Below, piece after piece: positions 43,934-56,398 of a stretch of DNA of 64,000 nucleotides. The stretch comes from Opitutales bacterium. GTDB taxonomy: Bacteria; Verrucomicrobiota; Verrucomicrobiia; Opitutales; JABSRG01. The stretch spans positions 1 to 64,000 of the forward strand of contig JANQKZ010000053.1 of assembly GCA_028280845.1 (NCBI GenBank). The letters are read 5' to 3'. The position numbers and the translations under genes are program-made. The notes beneath the pieces were generated by a model. It ran no database searches and was not told the DNA's origin. It saw only the letters and a list, made by a program, of their open reading frames with translations. Numbering within the stretch: the stretch's first letter is position 1; every line of letters starts with the position of its first letter.

Positions 43934-44144
43934 CCAGGTTGTTCTGCAAATAAGTCCAGGCTTTCTGGTAGCTGCGGTTCTTCAAATAATGTTGAAGCTC
44001 TGCCCCCAGCTCCACTTCCGGATTGGCAACCAAATCATCCATGGAATTGACCGCATCCTGCATAGCCAGCCCGCCTCCGCCGGGGGTCTCTCCAAGGATG
44101 ATCATTAATGCATCCACCAGTTGGTTACGTTGTGCCTGATTCAT
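43926..44144 (-). CDS. small conserved-looking protein coupled to yciH
   Basis: 72 aa, acidic and helical (NQLVDALMIILGETPGGGGL, LQHYLKNRSYQKAWTYLQNN). No family is recognised and there are no motifs. It overlaps the yciH start by 8 nt, so the two should be translated together. It diverges from sucA across a 146-bp gap. An adaptor or partner of the YciH protein is possible but only inferred from the overlap. Confidence 0.55.
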   Translation of the reverse strand: MNQAQRNQLVDALMIILGETPGGGGLAMQDAVNSMDDLVANPEVELGAELQHYLKNRSYQKAWTYLQNNLGE

Positions 44145-44290
44145 AGTGGGTTGTGAAATTTATCCCAGGTGTAACCTTGTCAAAACAGGATAATTAATAA
44201 ATCACAAATATATTATAGCGAAATCAATACGAGCTTTTCCATTTTGAGATTCCGTGTATTGTTTCGGCCACGTCGTATCCCAATCTTCCT

Positions 44291-47068
44291 ATGAAACACC
44301 TATCTTTCGGTAGCCGCTGGAATGCGGACCTCATCGACCAATACTATGAAACCTGGCTGAGCAATCCAGCCGACCTGGACGATCAATGGAGGGCCTTCTT
44401 CGAGGGCTTTGAGCTCGGCCTTACCCACGACGACGATGAAGAATTCGGCCCCTCAGGGACGGCTTCCGGCCCCTCAGCTTCCCAGCCCTCGTTTGAGGGC
44501 TTGGCAGGTGTCAACGCCAAGAAGCAGGCACGGGTCATTGGAGCCATCTACGCTTACCGCTCAATTGGCCACACCCAGGCCCATATCAATCCGCTGTTTG
44601 AGCCCCAGGCAAATCCCAGGCTCTCCCTCGAGCGTCTGGGCCTGGAAGAAGCAGACCTCGACACCGTTTTTGATTCCGGTAACTACCTCGGTGGAATCGA
44701 CATCAAGCTCCGGGACCTGTTGCACCGTCTGAACAAAACCTACTGCGGTTCGCTGGGGTGTGAATACATTCACATTCAGGAAACGGCCAAAAGACGCTGG
44801 CTCCAGGCCAGGATGGAGCCTCACGACAACCAACCCAGCTTTTCCCACGACAAACAGATCCAGATCTTGCGGAAACTGTATGAAGCCGAGATTTTCGAGA
44901 GCTTTCTGCACACCCGCTATGTCGGCCAGAAGCGATTCTCCATGGAGGGGGCCGAAACCCTCATTCCACTCCTCGATGCGGTCATTCAGAAAATGCCTGC
45001 AATGGATATGGAAGAAGCCGTCATGGGCATGGCTCACCGTGGCCGACTCAATGTCCTGGCCAACATCATGGGCAAAAGCTACCAGTTCATTTTCAATGAA
45101 TTCAGCGAGAACTATATGCCTGATATGGCCTTTGGCGATGGAGACGTAAAATACCACCTCGGCTATGAAAACGTCTATAAAACCGAATCGGGCAGAGATA
45201 TCGAAATTCGTCTCGCCGCCAATCCCAGTCACCTGGAAGCGGTCAACCCTGTGGTGGAAGGTAAAACCCGGGCCCGCCAGCGCATGCGGGGCGACCTGGA
45301 GCGCAAAAAAGTGCTCCCCATCCTGATCCACGGTGATGCCGCCGTGGCCGGCCAGGGCATTGTCGCCGAAGTTTTCAACTTCTCCAAACTGCCCGGATAC
45401 CGCACCGGAGGCACCCTCCATGTTGTGATTAATAATCAGATTGGCTTCACGACCCAGCCCGAGGATGCCCGCTCCAGCATGTATGCGACTGATATCGCAA
45501 AGATGGTCGAGGCCCCCATTTTCCATGTAAATGGTGATGATGTTCTCGCTACGATTTACGCGGCCGAACTCGCCCTGGAATACCGGCAGACTTTTGGGGA
45601 AGACGTCGTGATCGATATGTATTGCTACCGCAAACACGGCCACAACGAGTCCGATGAACCCAAGTTCACCCAACCGGTGATTTATCGCCAGATCGCCAAG
45701 CTCCCGAAAAAGTCGGAAATCCTCTCCCGCCAGATGATGGATGCCGGCATTATCGACATGGAGGAATCGCGCTCCATTCAGGATGAGTTTCGCAACGAGC
45801 TGGACGATGCCTTCGACCGGGCGAAACGGGCCGAGGAGGTCAAAAGAGGAGGGAGCAAGTTGTTTGGATCCAATGCGGTCTTCCAGCCTCGCTTCAATTT
45901 TAATCCCGTCGATACCACCGTCCCGGTGGAAAATTTGCGGAATGTGGCAGAGATCCTGACCACCGTCCCGGAAGGCTTTAAGATCAATCCAAAGATTCGG
46001 CGCCAAATCGAATACAAGTGGAACGCCTTTGAGGAAGGCAGTGGCTTGGACTGGGCCTTCGCCGAGCAACTGGCCTTCGGTACCCTCATGATGGAGGGCC
46101 ATTCAGTTCGGCTTTCCGGGCAGGATTCCAAGCGCGGCACTTTCTCGCAGCGCCATTCGACCTGGTATGACCTCGAGAATCGCGACCGCTACGTCCCGCT
46201 CAAGGAGCTGGAGGGCCAGGGTGCACAGTTCTGTGTATACAACTCCCTGCTCTCCGAGGCGGCGGTCCTCGGATTTGATTTTGGCTACTCCCTCGATTAC
46301 CCCAACATGCTCGCCATCTGGGAAGCCCAATTTGGGGACTTTGCCAATGGAGCCCAGGTCATCATCGATCAGTTCATCACCAGCTCAGAGTCCAAGTGGC
46401 AACGCGTCAGCGGCCTCGTCATGCTGCTCCCCCATGGGTATGAGGGCCAGGGACCGGAACACTCCAGCGCGCGCCTCGAGCGATTCCTCCAGGCCTGCGC
46501 TGAAGATAACATCCAGGTGGTCAACACCACCACCCCTGGCCAGCACTTTCATGCTCTGCGTCGCCAGATGAAGCGGGAATTCCGTAAACCCTTAATCGTC
46601 ATGTCGCCCAAAAGCCTGCTCCGGTCCAAGGATTGTGTCTCTTCCGTAAGCGATCTGGCCAACGGCAGCTTCCAGGAGATGATCCAGGACCCCAACCCAC
46701 CCGAAGCCCCCAAACGCGTGGTTCTCTCTACGGGCAAGGTCTTCTACGATCTTTGGCATGCCCGGGAGAAAATGTCGGGTGAAAAGCCCGCCCTCATCCG
46801 TGTCGAGCAGCTGTATCCCTTTCACGCGGACAAACTGAAAGACCTGATCAGCCCTTATGCCTCCAGCCTGGAGGAGGTCGTCTGGTGCCAGGAAGAACCC
46901 CGGAATATGGGAGCCTGGAACTTTATCCGGTATCGCCTCGAGGATGTGACCGGAATCCGCCCCATATACGCGGGGCGCGATGAGGCCGCCAGTCCCGCCA
47001 CGGGCTCTCTCGCCATTCATAAGATTGAACAGAACGACTTAGTCGAATCTGCCCTTCAGCTTTCTTAA
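44291..47068 (+). CDS. sucA: 2-oxoglutarate dehydrogenase E1 component
   Basis: Thiamine-diphosphate-dependent E1 that decarboxylates 2-oxoglutarate and passes succinyl to SucB; TCA cycle, cytoplasm. 925 aa, typical. The N-terminal E2-docking helix [20 protein letters not shown] is kept. The ThDP and catalytic parts are present: [49 protein letters not shown] and [20 protein letters not shown]. The C-terminal transketolase part has [19 protein letters not shown]. It leads sucB-lpd. Confidence 0.97.
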   Translation: MKHLSFGSRWNADLIDQYYETWLSNPADLDDQWRAFFEGFELGLTHDDDEEFGPSGTASGPSASQPSFEGLAGVNAKKQARVIGAIYAYRSIGHTQAHINPLFEPQANPRLSLERLGLEEADLDTVFDSGNYLGGIDIKLRDLLHRLNKTYCGSLGCEYIHIQETAKRRWLQARMEPHDNQPSFSHDKQIQILRKLYEAEIFESFLHTRYVGQKRFSMEGAETLIPLLDAVIQKMPAMDMEEAVMGMAHRGRLNVLANIMGKSYQFIFNEFSENYMPDMAFGDGDVKYHLGYENVYKTESGRDIEIRLAANPSHLEAVNPVVEGKTRARQRMRGDLERKKVLPILIHGDAAVAGQGIVAEVFNFSKLPGYRTGGTLHVVINNQIGFTTQPEDARSSMYATDIAKMVEAPIFHVNGDDVLATIYAAELALEYRQTFGEDVVIDMYCYRKHGHNESDEPKFTQPVIYRQIAKLPKKSEILSRQMMDAGIIDMEESRSIQDEFRNELDDAFDRAKRAEEVKRGGSKLFGSNAVFQPRFNFNPVDTTVPVENLRNVAEILTTVPEGFKINPKIRRQIEYKWNAFEEGSGLDWAFAEQLAFGTLMMEGHSVRLSGQDSKRGTFSQRHSTWYDLENRDRYVPLKELEGQGAQFCVYNSLLSEAAVLGFDFGYSLDYPNMLAIWEAQFGDFANGAQVIIDQFITSSESKWQRVSGLVMLLPHGYEGQGPEHSSARLERFLQACAEDNIQVVNTTTPGQHFHALRRQMKREFRKPLIVMSPKSLLRSKDCVSSVSDLANGSFQEMIQDPNPPEAPKRVVLSTGKVFYDLWHAREKMSGEKPALIRVEQLYPFHADKLKDLISPYASSLEEVVWCQEEPRNMGAWNFIRYRLEDVTGIRPIYAGRDEAASPATGSLAIHKIEQNDLVESALQLS

Positions 47069-47180
47069 ATCTTAAATATCTACAAACCAACATCTTATAG
47101 TTTTTGACTGATTGGTCTAATTCTATCGACTTGCAAAGCAGGGCAAAGGCGATTCGATACAGATTTAACGATATTAACAG

Positions 47181-48440
47181 ATGGCGACTGAGGTAAAAGT
47201 CCCCTCCATGGGGGAATCCATAACGACCGGGATCTTAGCGTCCTGGAATGTAAAAGACGGGGAATCCGTTTCCCCGGAGCAGGTACTCTACGAGTTAGAA
47301 ACCGATAAAATTACTTCCGAAGGACTCGCCGAGGTGGCCGGGGTCATCAAAATCCTGGTGGAGGAAGGCGAAGAGGTCGAAATTGGCCAGGTTATCGCGA
47401 CCATCGATGAGTCCGCATCTCCGGCACTCGCCCCCGAAGACAAAGCGGACACCTCAACCCCGGCTCCGGAACCCGCTCCGGTTGAGGCGGCACCTGCCGC
47501 AGTCCCGGTAGACAGCTCGGGCGAATCTCCTGCCGTCCGCCGGATTGCCGCAGAAACCGGGATCGATCCCGCATCCGTAGACGGGACCGGCAAAGCTGGA
47601 CGGGTAACCAAGGGAGACATGCTCAAGGCATCGAGCGCTCCACCTCCGGCGGCTGAAGTCAAACCTCAGGTCCCGTCCCCCGCTTCAGCCAACCCTGCTC
47701 CGGTCCAAACAAGCCCGGCAGCTGAGGCTGCAGCTTTATCAGAGCGGCAAACGCGCAAAAAGCTGACCCCGCTTCGGCGTAAGATCGCGGAGCGCCTGGT
47801 CATGGCTCAACGGCAGGCAGCAATTTTAACGACCTTTAATGAATGCGACATGGGGGGAATCATGGCCCTGCGCAAGAAACACCAGGAGTCTTTCGTCCAG
47901 CAGCACGGCATTAAGCTGGGCTTTATGTCCTTTTTCTGCAAAGCCGTTGTCCATGCCTTACAATCCGTCCCTCAACTGAACGCCCAGATTGATGGAGACG
48001 AGTTTGTCCAGAATCACTTTTTCGATATCGGGGTCGCAATCGGGACGGAGAAGGGGCTCATCGTTCCGGTTCTGAGAGACGTCGACCAGAAGTCGTTTGC
48101 TGAAATCGAGCAGGACATCATCGATTATGCCACAAAGGCCCGTGAGGGGAAGATTTCGCTCGATGATCTCCAGGGCGGCGTCTTTACCATCAGCAATGGC
48201 GGCGTTTACGGATCCCTGCTCAGCACACCGATCCTGAATCCCCCCCAGAGCGGGATTCTTGGTATGCATTCCATCCAGCAGCGCCCCATGGCCCTAAATG
48301 GTGAAGTGGTCATCCGCCCGATGATGTATTTGGCGCTCAGTTACGACCACCGTATTGTGGACGGCAAGGAGGCCGTCACCTTCTTGATCAAAATCAAGGA
48401 GGCCATCGAAGACCCCGTCCGCCTCCTCTTCCAAATCTAA
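47181..48440 (+). CDS. sucB: 2-oxoglutarate dehydrogenase E2, dihydrolipoyl succinyltransferase
   Basis: Transfers succinyl from E1 to CoA and forms the complex core. 419 aa. The lipoyl domain at residues 1-75 has the modified Lys 43 in [11 protein letters not shown]. An Ala/Pro linker follows. The E1/E3-binding domain lies at about 113-146 ([20 protein letters not shown]). The catalytic domain ends with [16 protein letters not shown], the active-site His near 390 and DG. 112 bp separate it from sucA. Confidence 0.97.
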   Translation: MATEVKVPSMGESITTGILASWNVKDGESVSPEQVLYELETDKITSEGLAEVAGVIKILVEEGEEVEIGQVIATIDESASPALAPEDKADTSTPAPEPAPVEAAPAAVPVDSSGESPAVRRIAAETGIDPASVDGTGKAGRVTKGDMLKASSAPPPAAEVKPQVPSPASANPAPVQTSPAAEAAALSERQTRKKLTPLRRKIAERLVMAQRQAAILTTFNECDMGGIMALRKKHQESFVQQHGIKLGFMSFFCKAVVHALQSVPQLNAQIDGDEFVQNHFFDIGVAIGTEKGLIVPVLRDVDQKSFAEIEQDIIDYATKAREGKISLDDLQGGVFTISNGGVYGSLLSTPILNPPQSGILGMHSIQQRPMALNGEVVIRPMMYLALSYDHRIVDGKEAVTFLIKIKEAIEDPVRLLFQI

Positions 48441-48490
48441 TTCAGGGAGCCCCTACCCCTTTCCCTCGACTCTAGTCCCAGACACATCCC

Positions 48491-49897
48491 ATGAAATCTT
48501 TTGATGTCCTCATCATAGGCTCCGGTCCAGGCGGTTACGTTGCCGCTATTAAAGCTGCCCAACTGGGTCTCAAAACCGCCATCGTCGAAAAGGATCCATA
48601 CCTGGGAGGTACCTGCCTGAATATGGGCTGTATTCCCAGTAAAGCCCTACTCCACTCCACAGAGATGTTTCACTTCCTCAAAGATGGATCCGAAGCGCAT
48701 GGTATCTCCGGGGATAACATTGCCGTAGACATCCCTGCCCTCATGAAACGGAAACAAGGGGTAGTCGACAAGATGAGTGGCGGCGTAGCCCTCCTGATGA
48801 AAGGAAACGGAGTCGAGGTACTCACCGGTCTGGGGAGCCTGGAAGGTGATGGCAAGGTGAAGGTCACCGGCGAAAAGGGCGATGAAATGGTCGAGGCCCA
48901 AAACATCATTCTCGCCACGGGATCCGCTCCCGTAGAACTTCCCTTTCTCCCCTTTGATGGCCAGCATATTGTGAGCAGCGATGAAGCGATTGCCTTTGAT
49001 GCCATCCCTCCCAGCCTGATCGTCATTGGCGCAGGCGCTATCGGGTTGGAACTCGGTTCGGTCTGGAGTCGCCTCGGCAGTGAAGTGACCGTTTTGGAAT
49101 TTCTGCCCAAAATCGCACCCACCTTTGATGACGACATCAGCAAACTGGCCCAGCGCATTTACAAAAAGCAGGGCATCCAGTTTGAACTGTCGACTAAGGT
49201 GACCGGGGCCAAGCTGCTTGACGATGGACGCGTCGTCCTGAGGGCCGAACAAAAGGGCGAAGAAAAAACCTATGAGGCGGATCGTGTGTTGGTCTGTGTC
49301 GGCCGCAAGCCCTACACGGATAAACTTGGGCTGGAAAAGGTAGGTATCGAAACCGACAAGCAGGGCCGGATTCCGATAAATGAACAGTTTCAAACTTCCG
49401 TCCCCGGGGTGTTTGCCATTGGAGATGTAACCATTGGCCCCATGCTGGCGCACAAAGCAGAGGAGGAAGGGGTCGCCTGCATAGAGCTCATCGCCGGCAA
49501 AGGAGGGCACGTCAATTACGATGTCATTCCCAATGTGATTTATACGGACCCCGAAATTGCTTCGGTCGGGATTACCGAACAACAGGCCAAGGAGCAGGAC
49601 ATCCCCGTCAACACCGGGAAATTTCAGTTTCTTGCCAATGGCCGGGCCGTGGCTTCCGGTGTAACCGACGGGGTGGTCAAAGTAATCGCTGACAAGGAAA
49701 CCGATAAATTGCTCGGGGTTCAGATTGTCGCCCACGGGGCCTCGGAGCTTATCGCCGCCGCTGTCACTCACATGGAATATGGGGGCAGCGCCGAGGACAT
49801 GGGGAGGACCATCCATGCGCATCCCACCATGTCAGAAGCGATGAAAGAAGCCGCCCTCGCGGTAAATCGCGAAGCCATCCACGCCATCAACAAGTAA
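48491..49897 (+). CDS. lpd: dihydrolipoyl dehydrogenase (E3)
   Basis: FAD enzyme that reoxidises the lipoyl group of E2 with NAD+. 468 aa. It has the N-terminal FAD motif [18 protein letters not shown] and the redox disulfide [13 protein letters not shown]. The NAD-binding motif is [20 protein letters not shown], and [10 protein letters not shown] is present. The dimer-interface active site is [13 protein letters not shown] with the catalytic His-Glu. It completes the sucA-sucB-lpd set. Confidence 0.97.
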   Translation: MKSFDVLIIGSGPGGYVAAIKAAQLGLKTAIVEKDPYLGGTCLNMGCIPSKALLHSTEMFHFLKDGSEAHGISGDNIAVDIPALMKRKQGVVDKMSGGVALLMKGNGVEVLTGLGSLEGDGKVKVTGEKGDEMVEAQNIILATGSAPVELPFLPFDGQHIVSSDEAIAFDAIPPSLIVIGAGAIGLELGSVWSRLGSEVTVLEFLPKIAPTFDDDISKLAQRIYKKQGIQFELSTKVTGAKLLDDGRVVLRAEQKGEEKTYEADRVLVCVGRKPYTDKLGLEKVGIETDKQGRIPINEQFQTSVPGVFAIGDVTIGPMLAHKAEEEGVACIELIAGKGGHVNYDVIPNVIYTDPEIASVGITEQQAKEQDIPVNTGKFQFLANGRAVASGVTDGVVKVIADKETDKLLGVQIVAHGASELIAAAVTHMEYGGSAEDMGRTIHAHPTMSEAMKEAALAVNREAIHAINK

Positions 49898-49984
49898 GGC
49901 TCTTTTTAACCCTCAATGGCTGAGCTTATAACTTGGTTTAGCCTGAAACCTGGATGGGGGTAAGGTCGGTTTGACTCCTTTAGG

Positions 49985-50422
49985 ATGCACAAACTCAAGT
50001 TTTCTCTACGCGGATGTATATCGCTTGCCAGCATGGTCTGTTTTTTAAGCCTGTTCCTTTCCGGGCTTTGTCTCTGGAAACACTGGGACCTTGGACTGTA
50101 TCGTGAGTTTTGGAAGCAATTCCATTTTAATTCCGGGCTATGTCTCGTCCTCGCTATAGGCTTTCATCTTTATTTCAATCGTCGCGCCATGATCTCTTAC
50201 CTTAAGCTCCAAAAACGGGCTTTACTCCCGCTGAGGATGGAATGGGCACTTATCGGGGCGCTCCTAATCGGGCTGGCAACAATTAGCCTGATAGGACCTC
50301 AATGGGACCTGCGGGGGCCCGGTCAACGGAGAAAAGCGGCAATCCAGCAGGCCGGGTTGAATGAATCTCCCTCCGATCCTGAATTGGAAAATTCGCCCAA
50401 ACGACAGCGGCACGGATGGTAA
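49985..50422 (+). CDS. DUF4405-like membrane protein
   Basis: 145 aa with about three membrane segments (ISLASMVCFLSLFLSGLCLW, FNSGLCLVLAIGFHLYFN, WALIGALLIGLATISLIG) and a basic, soluble tail. HFNSGLCLVLAIGFHLYFNRRAMISYLK fits the DUF4405 pattern seen in membrane proteins with two His in the membrane that may bind heme. Only His 48 and His 60-ish are visible, so heme binding is not proved. It stands alone after lpd. Confidence 0.7.
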   Translation: MHKLKFSLRGCISLASMVCFLSLFLSGLCLWKHWDLGLYREFWKQFHFNSGLCLVLAIGFHLYFNRRAMISYLKLQKRALLPLRMEWALIGALLIGLATISLIGPQWDLRGPGQRRKAAIQQAGLNESPSDPELENSPKRQRHGW

Positions 50423-50541
50423 TTCATGCCGTTTAATCTAATCGCTTGGCTCCTTTTTTTGTTTCCAGCTTTCCGGCTTCCGGCTAACCGTCCTGTAACC
50501 CTGGTTTTTCCTCAAGCAGCATTGCCGCTATGGTAGTCACC

Positions 50542-51720
50542 ATGCGCCCCTCGCATCGGTTCTACCTTATTATCCCCTCCCTGCTCATGATGTTCCCCGG
50601 GTTCCACCCAGCCGCCGACCCGGTTGAAACCGACCCACGGTTTCAGCAGGTTCAGTCCAACCGAACTCCCGGTCCGGTAATGGATCGTGAAACCATCCTG
50701 GCCGGTTTGGAAAGCCACGATCGCGCCCTCTACATTAAGGCCGGTTGGATCCGGGACCCCTATATTACCCTCGGGCCCGACAACCTTTATTACCTGACCG
50801 GCACCCAATCCGTAAAGGGAGACCCCCGAGAGGCGGAGGATCCCTACAATTTGGGGCTCGGGGTGCACAGTATCGTGGGAAATCACGTCAGGGTATGGCG
50901 AAGCAAAGACCTCGTGGACTGGGAAGAACTGGACACTCCCTTTCTTCTGGATCGCGACAGCTGGCACGCCGATCCAGGCCATCGGGTATGGGCCCCCGAG
51001 GTCCATTGGCTGGGTGACCGCTGGGCTTTGGTGCACTGCCCCGGTCCAACGGCAAATTTCAGCCTGTCCCCAGGCAACCAGATTCAAGGCCCCTGGTCGC
51101 ATCCCATGGGTGAGCGTCTGGGGCGCAAACACGATCCTTCACTGTATAAAGACGGGGACACCTGGTGGATGCTATGGGCCAACACCATGGTCGCTCCACT
51201 GAGTGAGGACCTTACCCGATTCACGGCAGAACCCGTGCGAATTGATCCCGCGGGCTCCCGCCCCGGACCTGACGGGAAACCGATCAACCGAATTGGTCAC
51301 GAGGGCGCGACGATGATGAAAGTGGGAGGCAAATACATTCATCTTGGCACGGCATGGTCTACTGATATTTCACGCAAGGGCTCCTACAACCTTTACTACT
51401 GCGTCGCAGACCAAATCGATGGACCCTACGGACCCCGAAAATTTGCTGGACGGTTCCTCGGCCATGGTACCCCCTTTCAGGATCGGCAGGGCCGGTGGTG
51501 GTGCACTGCCTTTTTCAATGCTAACCGTCCTCCTGTAGAGCTGGAGGGGATTCAGAGCAGAGACCTCAGCGAGGATGCCCAGACCATTAACGAACAGGGA
51601 GTCACGATTGTCCCTTTAGATGTCCGGGTCATGACAAATGGCGAAATCCACATCCGGGCCAAAGACCCCGCCTACGCCAACCCCGGCCCCGACGAAGCCC
51701 AACAGACCTTCCGGCAATAG
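50542..51720 (+). CDS. secreted GH43-like glycoside hydrolase
   Basis: From ATG 50542 (a GTG/ATG cluster begins at 50530) about 392 aa with a signal peptide (FYLIIPSLLMMFPGFHPAA). The five-bladed propeller pattern of GH43/GH117 is visible: IRDPYITLGPDNLYYLTGT, with the base Asp near residue 75; VWRSKDLVDWEEL; APEVHWLGDRWALVHC; KHDPSLYKDGDTWWMLW; and GHEGATMMKVGGKYIHLGT with the likely acid Glu. Substrate may be arabinan, xylan or another sugar polymer. It fits with the sulfatase at 781 as polysaccharide use. It is convergent with gdhA. Confidence 0.8.
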   Translation: MRPSHRFYLIIPSLLMMFPGFHPAADPVETDPRFQQVQSNRTPGPVMDRETILAGLESHDRALYIKAGWIRDPYITLGPDNLYYLTGTQSVKGDPREAEDPYNLGLGVHSIVGNHVRVWRSKDLVDWEELDTPFLLDRDSWHADPGHRVWAPEVHWLGDRWALVHCPGPTANFSLSPGNQIQGPWSHPMGERLGRKHDPSLYKDGDTWWMLWANTMVAPLSEDLTRFTAEPVRIDPAGSRPGPDGKPINRIGHEGATMMKVGGKYIHLGTAWSTDISRKGSYNLYYCVADQIDGPYGPRKFAGRFLGHGTPFQDRQGRWWCTAFFNANRPPVELEGIQSRDLSEDAQTINEQGVTIVPLDVRVMTNGEIHIRAKDPAYANPGPDEAQQTFRQ

Positions 51721-51818
51721 GAGGACAGCATTCCGCACCGCTAATCTCCGGAAAAGCCAGCGGCAGTTTGGATCCCTGAAGCCCGGAGAATTCCAATCAC
51801 CCTTCGCCCTGCCAAGTC

Positions 51819-53452
<1,634 letters not shown>

Positions 53453-53571
53453 CCCCCCATTTTCCTCCGACCGTCACCGCTGTCAATGTCCCCTCATGCT
53501 CTTTTCCTTGCAACAGTCTGCCTTGCAGTGTGAGTTAACGGGTTTTATAAGAATCATACCGGCAGCAGTTT

Positions 53572-54345
53572 ATGGCAAATCCGTCCGCACCCATCAAAAA
53601 TCCTGACCCTTTCCATGTCGCCATCGTCATGGATGGAAATGGTCGATGGGCTCAACGTCGCAACCTTCCCCGCGCGGATGGGCACCGGACGGGAGTGAAA
53701 AATGTGAAGCGAATTATGCAGGCCGCACGGGATCTGGATATTCGTATGCTGACCCTTTATGCTTTCAGCGCGGAAAACTGGAACCGTCCTCCGGATGAGG
53801 TGAAGCTGCTCATGGGCATGCTGAGAGGATTTCTTGAACAGGAAGGCCGTGAATTGATACGGCAGGAGGTTCGCCTGCAAATCGCAGGAGATCCCAGCCC
53901 ACTTCCATCTGCCGTCCGCCAGGTCTTAGATAAGGTCATGGAAGACACCCGGCACTTTGAAACCTACACCCTGATTCTCGCCCTGAATTATGGATCACGG
54001 CAGGAAATCCTTCGGGCTGTCCAACACCTGTCCCGAGAAGCTCAAGCAGGCCGGGTCGAGCCGGACCAGCTCACCTGGGGAGACCTCGAGCAATCCCTGT
54101 TCACCGCAGGCACCCCCGACCCCGACCTCGTCATTCGCACCTCAGGGGAGTACCGTTTAAGTAATTTTCTACTCCTCCAAAGCGCGTATTCCGAATTTGT
54201 GTTCAGCCCGGTATGCTGGCCCGACTTTGATGGAGCGCAACTCAAAACCGCGGTGGAGGAGTACCGGCAACGCGAACGGAGATTTGGTCAGACTGGCGAA
54301 CAGATCCGGAGCAAATCTATCCTGCCATCGCTTTTCAAACTGTGA
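53572..54345 (+). CDS. uppS: isoprenyl (undecaprenyl) diphosphate synthase
   Basis: Builds undecaprenyl diphosphate, the lipid carrier of peptidoglycan. 257 aa. The signature HVAIVMDGNGRWAQRR has the catalytic Asp, followed by GHRTGVKNVKRI, LYAFSAENWNRP and the C-terminal DPDLVIRTSGEYRLSNFLLLQSAYSEF. First gene of the envelope/isoprenoid operon; its stop overlaps the cdsA start by 4 nt (GTGA). Confidence 0.97.
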   Translation: MANPSAPIKNPDPFHVAIVMDGNGRWAQRRNLPRADGHRTGVKNVKRIMQAARDLDIRMLTLYAFSAENWNRPPDEVKLLMGMLRGFLEQEGRELIRQEVRLQIAGDPSPLPSAVRQVLDKVMEDTRHFETYTLILALNYGSRQEILRAVQHLSREAQAGRVEPDQLTWGDLEQSLFTAGTPDPDLVIRTSGEYRLSNFLLLQSAYSEFVFSPVCWPDFDGAQLKTAVEEYRQRERRFGQTGEQIRSKSILPSLFKL

Positions 54346-55208
54346 AAAATCGGATTCTCAGCACGCTAGGGCTCTGGCTGGGGGTATTCCTCATTGTTAT
54401 CTTTTTCCGCATCCAGGGCGCGGTTTGGATCATTGCCGTAGCGGCTGCTATTTCCCAATACGAACTCTATCGCATGTTTGAAAAGATGGACCTCCATCCG
54501 GATAAATCCCTCGGAATCCTCACCGGACTCCTCATTCCGCTCGGGGGATATTATTTTGGAGCCATCAGCCAGCGGTTTACCAATACGGAGGCGGGCACCG
54601 ATTTATTTATCTTTGGCGTCCTGCTGCTCTCGCTGGCCGCGGTCAGCTCCAGTCACACGAAGGAGCGCTTGAAGAGCTTCATGTCCACCCTGGTCGGTCT
54701 GCTCTACATTCCCTTCATGCTGCATTTCTTTATGCGCATTCTCCTCGATGGGGAATTGCATGGGTTTTCCCATGCCACCACGCTGTTCCTCGCTATCTGG
54801 GTCCTGGCGGTGGCCAAGTTTAACGATGTTGGCGCCCTGCTGACCGGGTTAATGTTTGGTAAGAATAAAATGGCGCCCAATATGAGTCCCGGGAAAACCT
54901 GGGAGGGCGCTGTCGGCGGTGTGCTGACCTCGGTCCTGATCGCGGTCCTGCTCATCTATCTGGATTCCCTCTTCAAGACGAATTGGAGTCCTCCTTCTCT
55001 CACCTATCTCGAAGCGGCCATCATGGCCGTGCCGATTGCCATCGCAGCTATTGTCTCAGACCTGATGGAATCTGCTTTCAAACGGGCTGCCGGCATGAAG
55101 GATTCCGGCAACATCATTCCAGGGATTGGAGGCGCTTTTGATCTGACAGATAGCCTGATCCTGGCTGGTCCTCTCGCCTACCTTATGTTTAAAGTGACGG
55201 TCTTTTAG
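54342..55208 (+). CDS. cdsA: phosphatidate cytidylyltransferase
   Basis: Makes CDP-diacylglycerol for phospholipids. 288 aa, GTG start fixed by the 4-nt overlap with uppS. It has about seven or eight membrane segments and the CDS signature SDLMESAFKRAAGMKDSGNI followed by PGIGGAFDLTDSL. The usual PGHGG has Ile for His here. Order uppS-cdsA-dxr-rseP is the classic bacterial arrangement. Confidence 0.95.
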   Translation: MKNRILSTLGLWLGVFLIVIFFRIQGAVWIIAVAAAISQYELYRMFEKMDLHPDKSLGILTGLLIPLGGYYFGAISQRFTNTEAGTDLFIFGVLLLSLAAVSSSHTKERLKSFMSTLVGLLYIPFMLHFFMRILLDGELHGFSHATTLFLAIWVLAVAKFNDVGALLTGLMFGKNKMAPNMSPGKTWEGAVGGVLTSVLIAVLLIYLDSLFKTNWSPPSLTYLEAAIMAVPIAIAAIVSDLMESAFKRAAGMKDSGNIIPGIGGAFDLTDSLILAGPLAYLMFKVTVF

Positions 55209-55225
55209 TTGCTTGCTCACCCGTC

Positions 55226-56398
55226 ATGCCGACCAAGAAAAAAATCGTAATCCTTGGTGCCACTGGCTCCATTGGCACCAGCGCCCTCCGGGTTATCGAA
55301 AAGCACGCGGACAAGCTGGAGCTTATCGGCGTGTCGACTAACCGCCGCTACAGGGAATTGGCGGCTATCACTCAGCAATTTAATGTCCCCGCAGCCGCCA
55401 TTTCAGATGAGACTGCCTATACGTCCGCCCGGCTCGATTCCGTCTTTCCTGATTGTTGCGAATTGCATGCCGGACCTGAGAGTTTGACCCAGTTGGCCAC
55501 GTTGTCCGATGCCGATCTCGTCCTCATCGCCACCGTTGGCACCAGCGGGCTGTATCCCTGCCTCGCGGCTATCCAGGCTGGTAAAACCATCGCCCTGGCC
55601 AACAAGGAGGTGCTGGTCATGGCAGGCGCCATCGTGATGGAAGCAGTTAGCAAACATAACACCCTCCTGTTACCGACCGATAGTGAACACAACGCCATCT
55701 TCCAATGCCTGCACGACCCGGATCAATCGCTTCCCCAGGTGGAAAAGCTGATCCTGACCGCTTCCGGAGGTCCATTTCGTTCATACACCCTTGAGGATAT
55801 GGCCCACGTTACCTTGGAAGCGGCCCTCAGGCACCCCAATTGGGACATGGGACCCAAGGTCACGATCGACTCTGCTACCATGGCGAACAAGGGCCTGGAA
55901 CTGATTGAGGCCCGGTGGCTTTACGGTATCCCGGTGGACCAGCTGGAGGTGGTTGTCCATCCGCCGAGCATCGTCCACAGCATGGTCCAATTTGTTGACG
56001 GTTCGGTCCTGGCACAGCTGTCTCCCCCCTCCATGACCTTTCCTATCCAGCATTGTCTACTCTATCCGGAACGGGCCGCTGCCGTAGACCCCGCACTCGA
56101 TTTCTCGCAAGCCCTCAGTCTGGAATTCTTCCCCCCGGATTATACGCGCTTTCCCTGCCTTGCCCTGGCCCGGGAATCCCTCCGGCAGGACAAATCCGCA
56201 TCCTGTGTCTTTAACGCTGCCAATGAGGTGGCCGTGGCCGCTTTTATCGACGGGAAACTCGACTATCTAGGTATTCCCCGTGTCATTGACAAAACCCTCC
56301 AAAGGGCCTCTATTGTTGAACCCTCCTCCTTAGATGCTGTCCTAGAGGCAGATCGGGAGGCGCGCGCAATCGCTCAAGGGTGCATTCCCTCATCATGA
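55226..56398 (+). CDS. dxr: 1-deoxy-D-xylulose 5-phosphate reductoisomerase
   Basis: Second step of the MEP isoprenoid pathway. 390 aa. NADPH motif ILGATGSIGTSALRVIEKH, then ANKEVLVMAG, LLPTDSEHNAIFQCL with the metal-site acids, and ILTASGGPFR. It shares an operon with ispG of the same pathway at 58352. Its last codons overlap the rseP start by 4 nt (ATGA). Confidence 0.97.
   Translation: MPTKKKIVILGATGSIGTSALRVIEKHADKLELIGVSTNRRYRELAAITQQFNVPAAAISDETAYTSARLDSVFPDCCELHAGPESLTQLATLSDADLVLIATVGTSGLYPCLAAIQAGKTIALANKEVLVMAGAIVMEAVSKHNTLLLPTDSEHNAIFQCLHDPDQSLPQVEKLILTASGGPFRSYTLEDMAHVTLEAALRHPNWDMGPKVTIDSATMANKGLELIEARWLYGIPVDQLEVVVHPPSIVHSMVQFVDGSVLAQLSPPSMTFPIQHCLLYPERAAAVDPALDFSQALSLEFFPPDYTRFPCLALARESLRQDKSASCVFNAANEVAVAAFIDGKLDYLGIPRVIDKTLQRASIVEPSSLDAVLEADREARAIAQGCIPSS

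Noticed and set aside
44561-46102. 513-codon minus-strand frame inside sucA, and similar long frames opposite lpd (48647-49822), rpoD (41127-42452) and rseP (56608-57663)
   Set aside because: All lie opposite genes with full family motifs and have no recognisable product.
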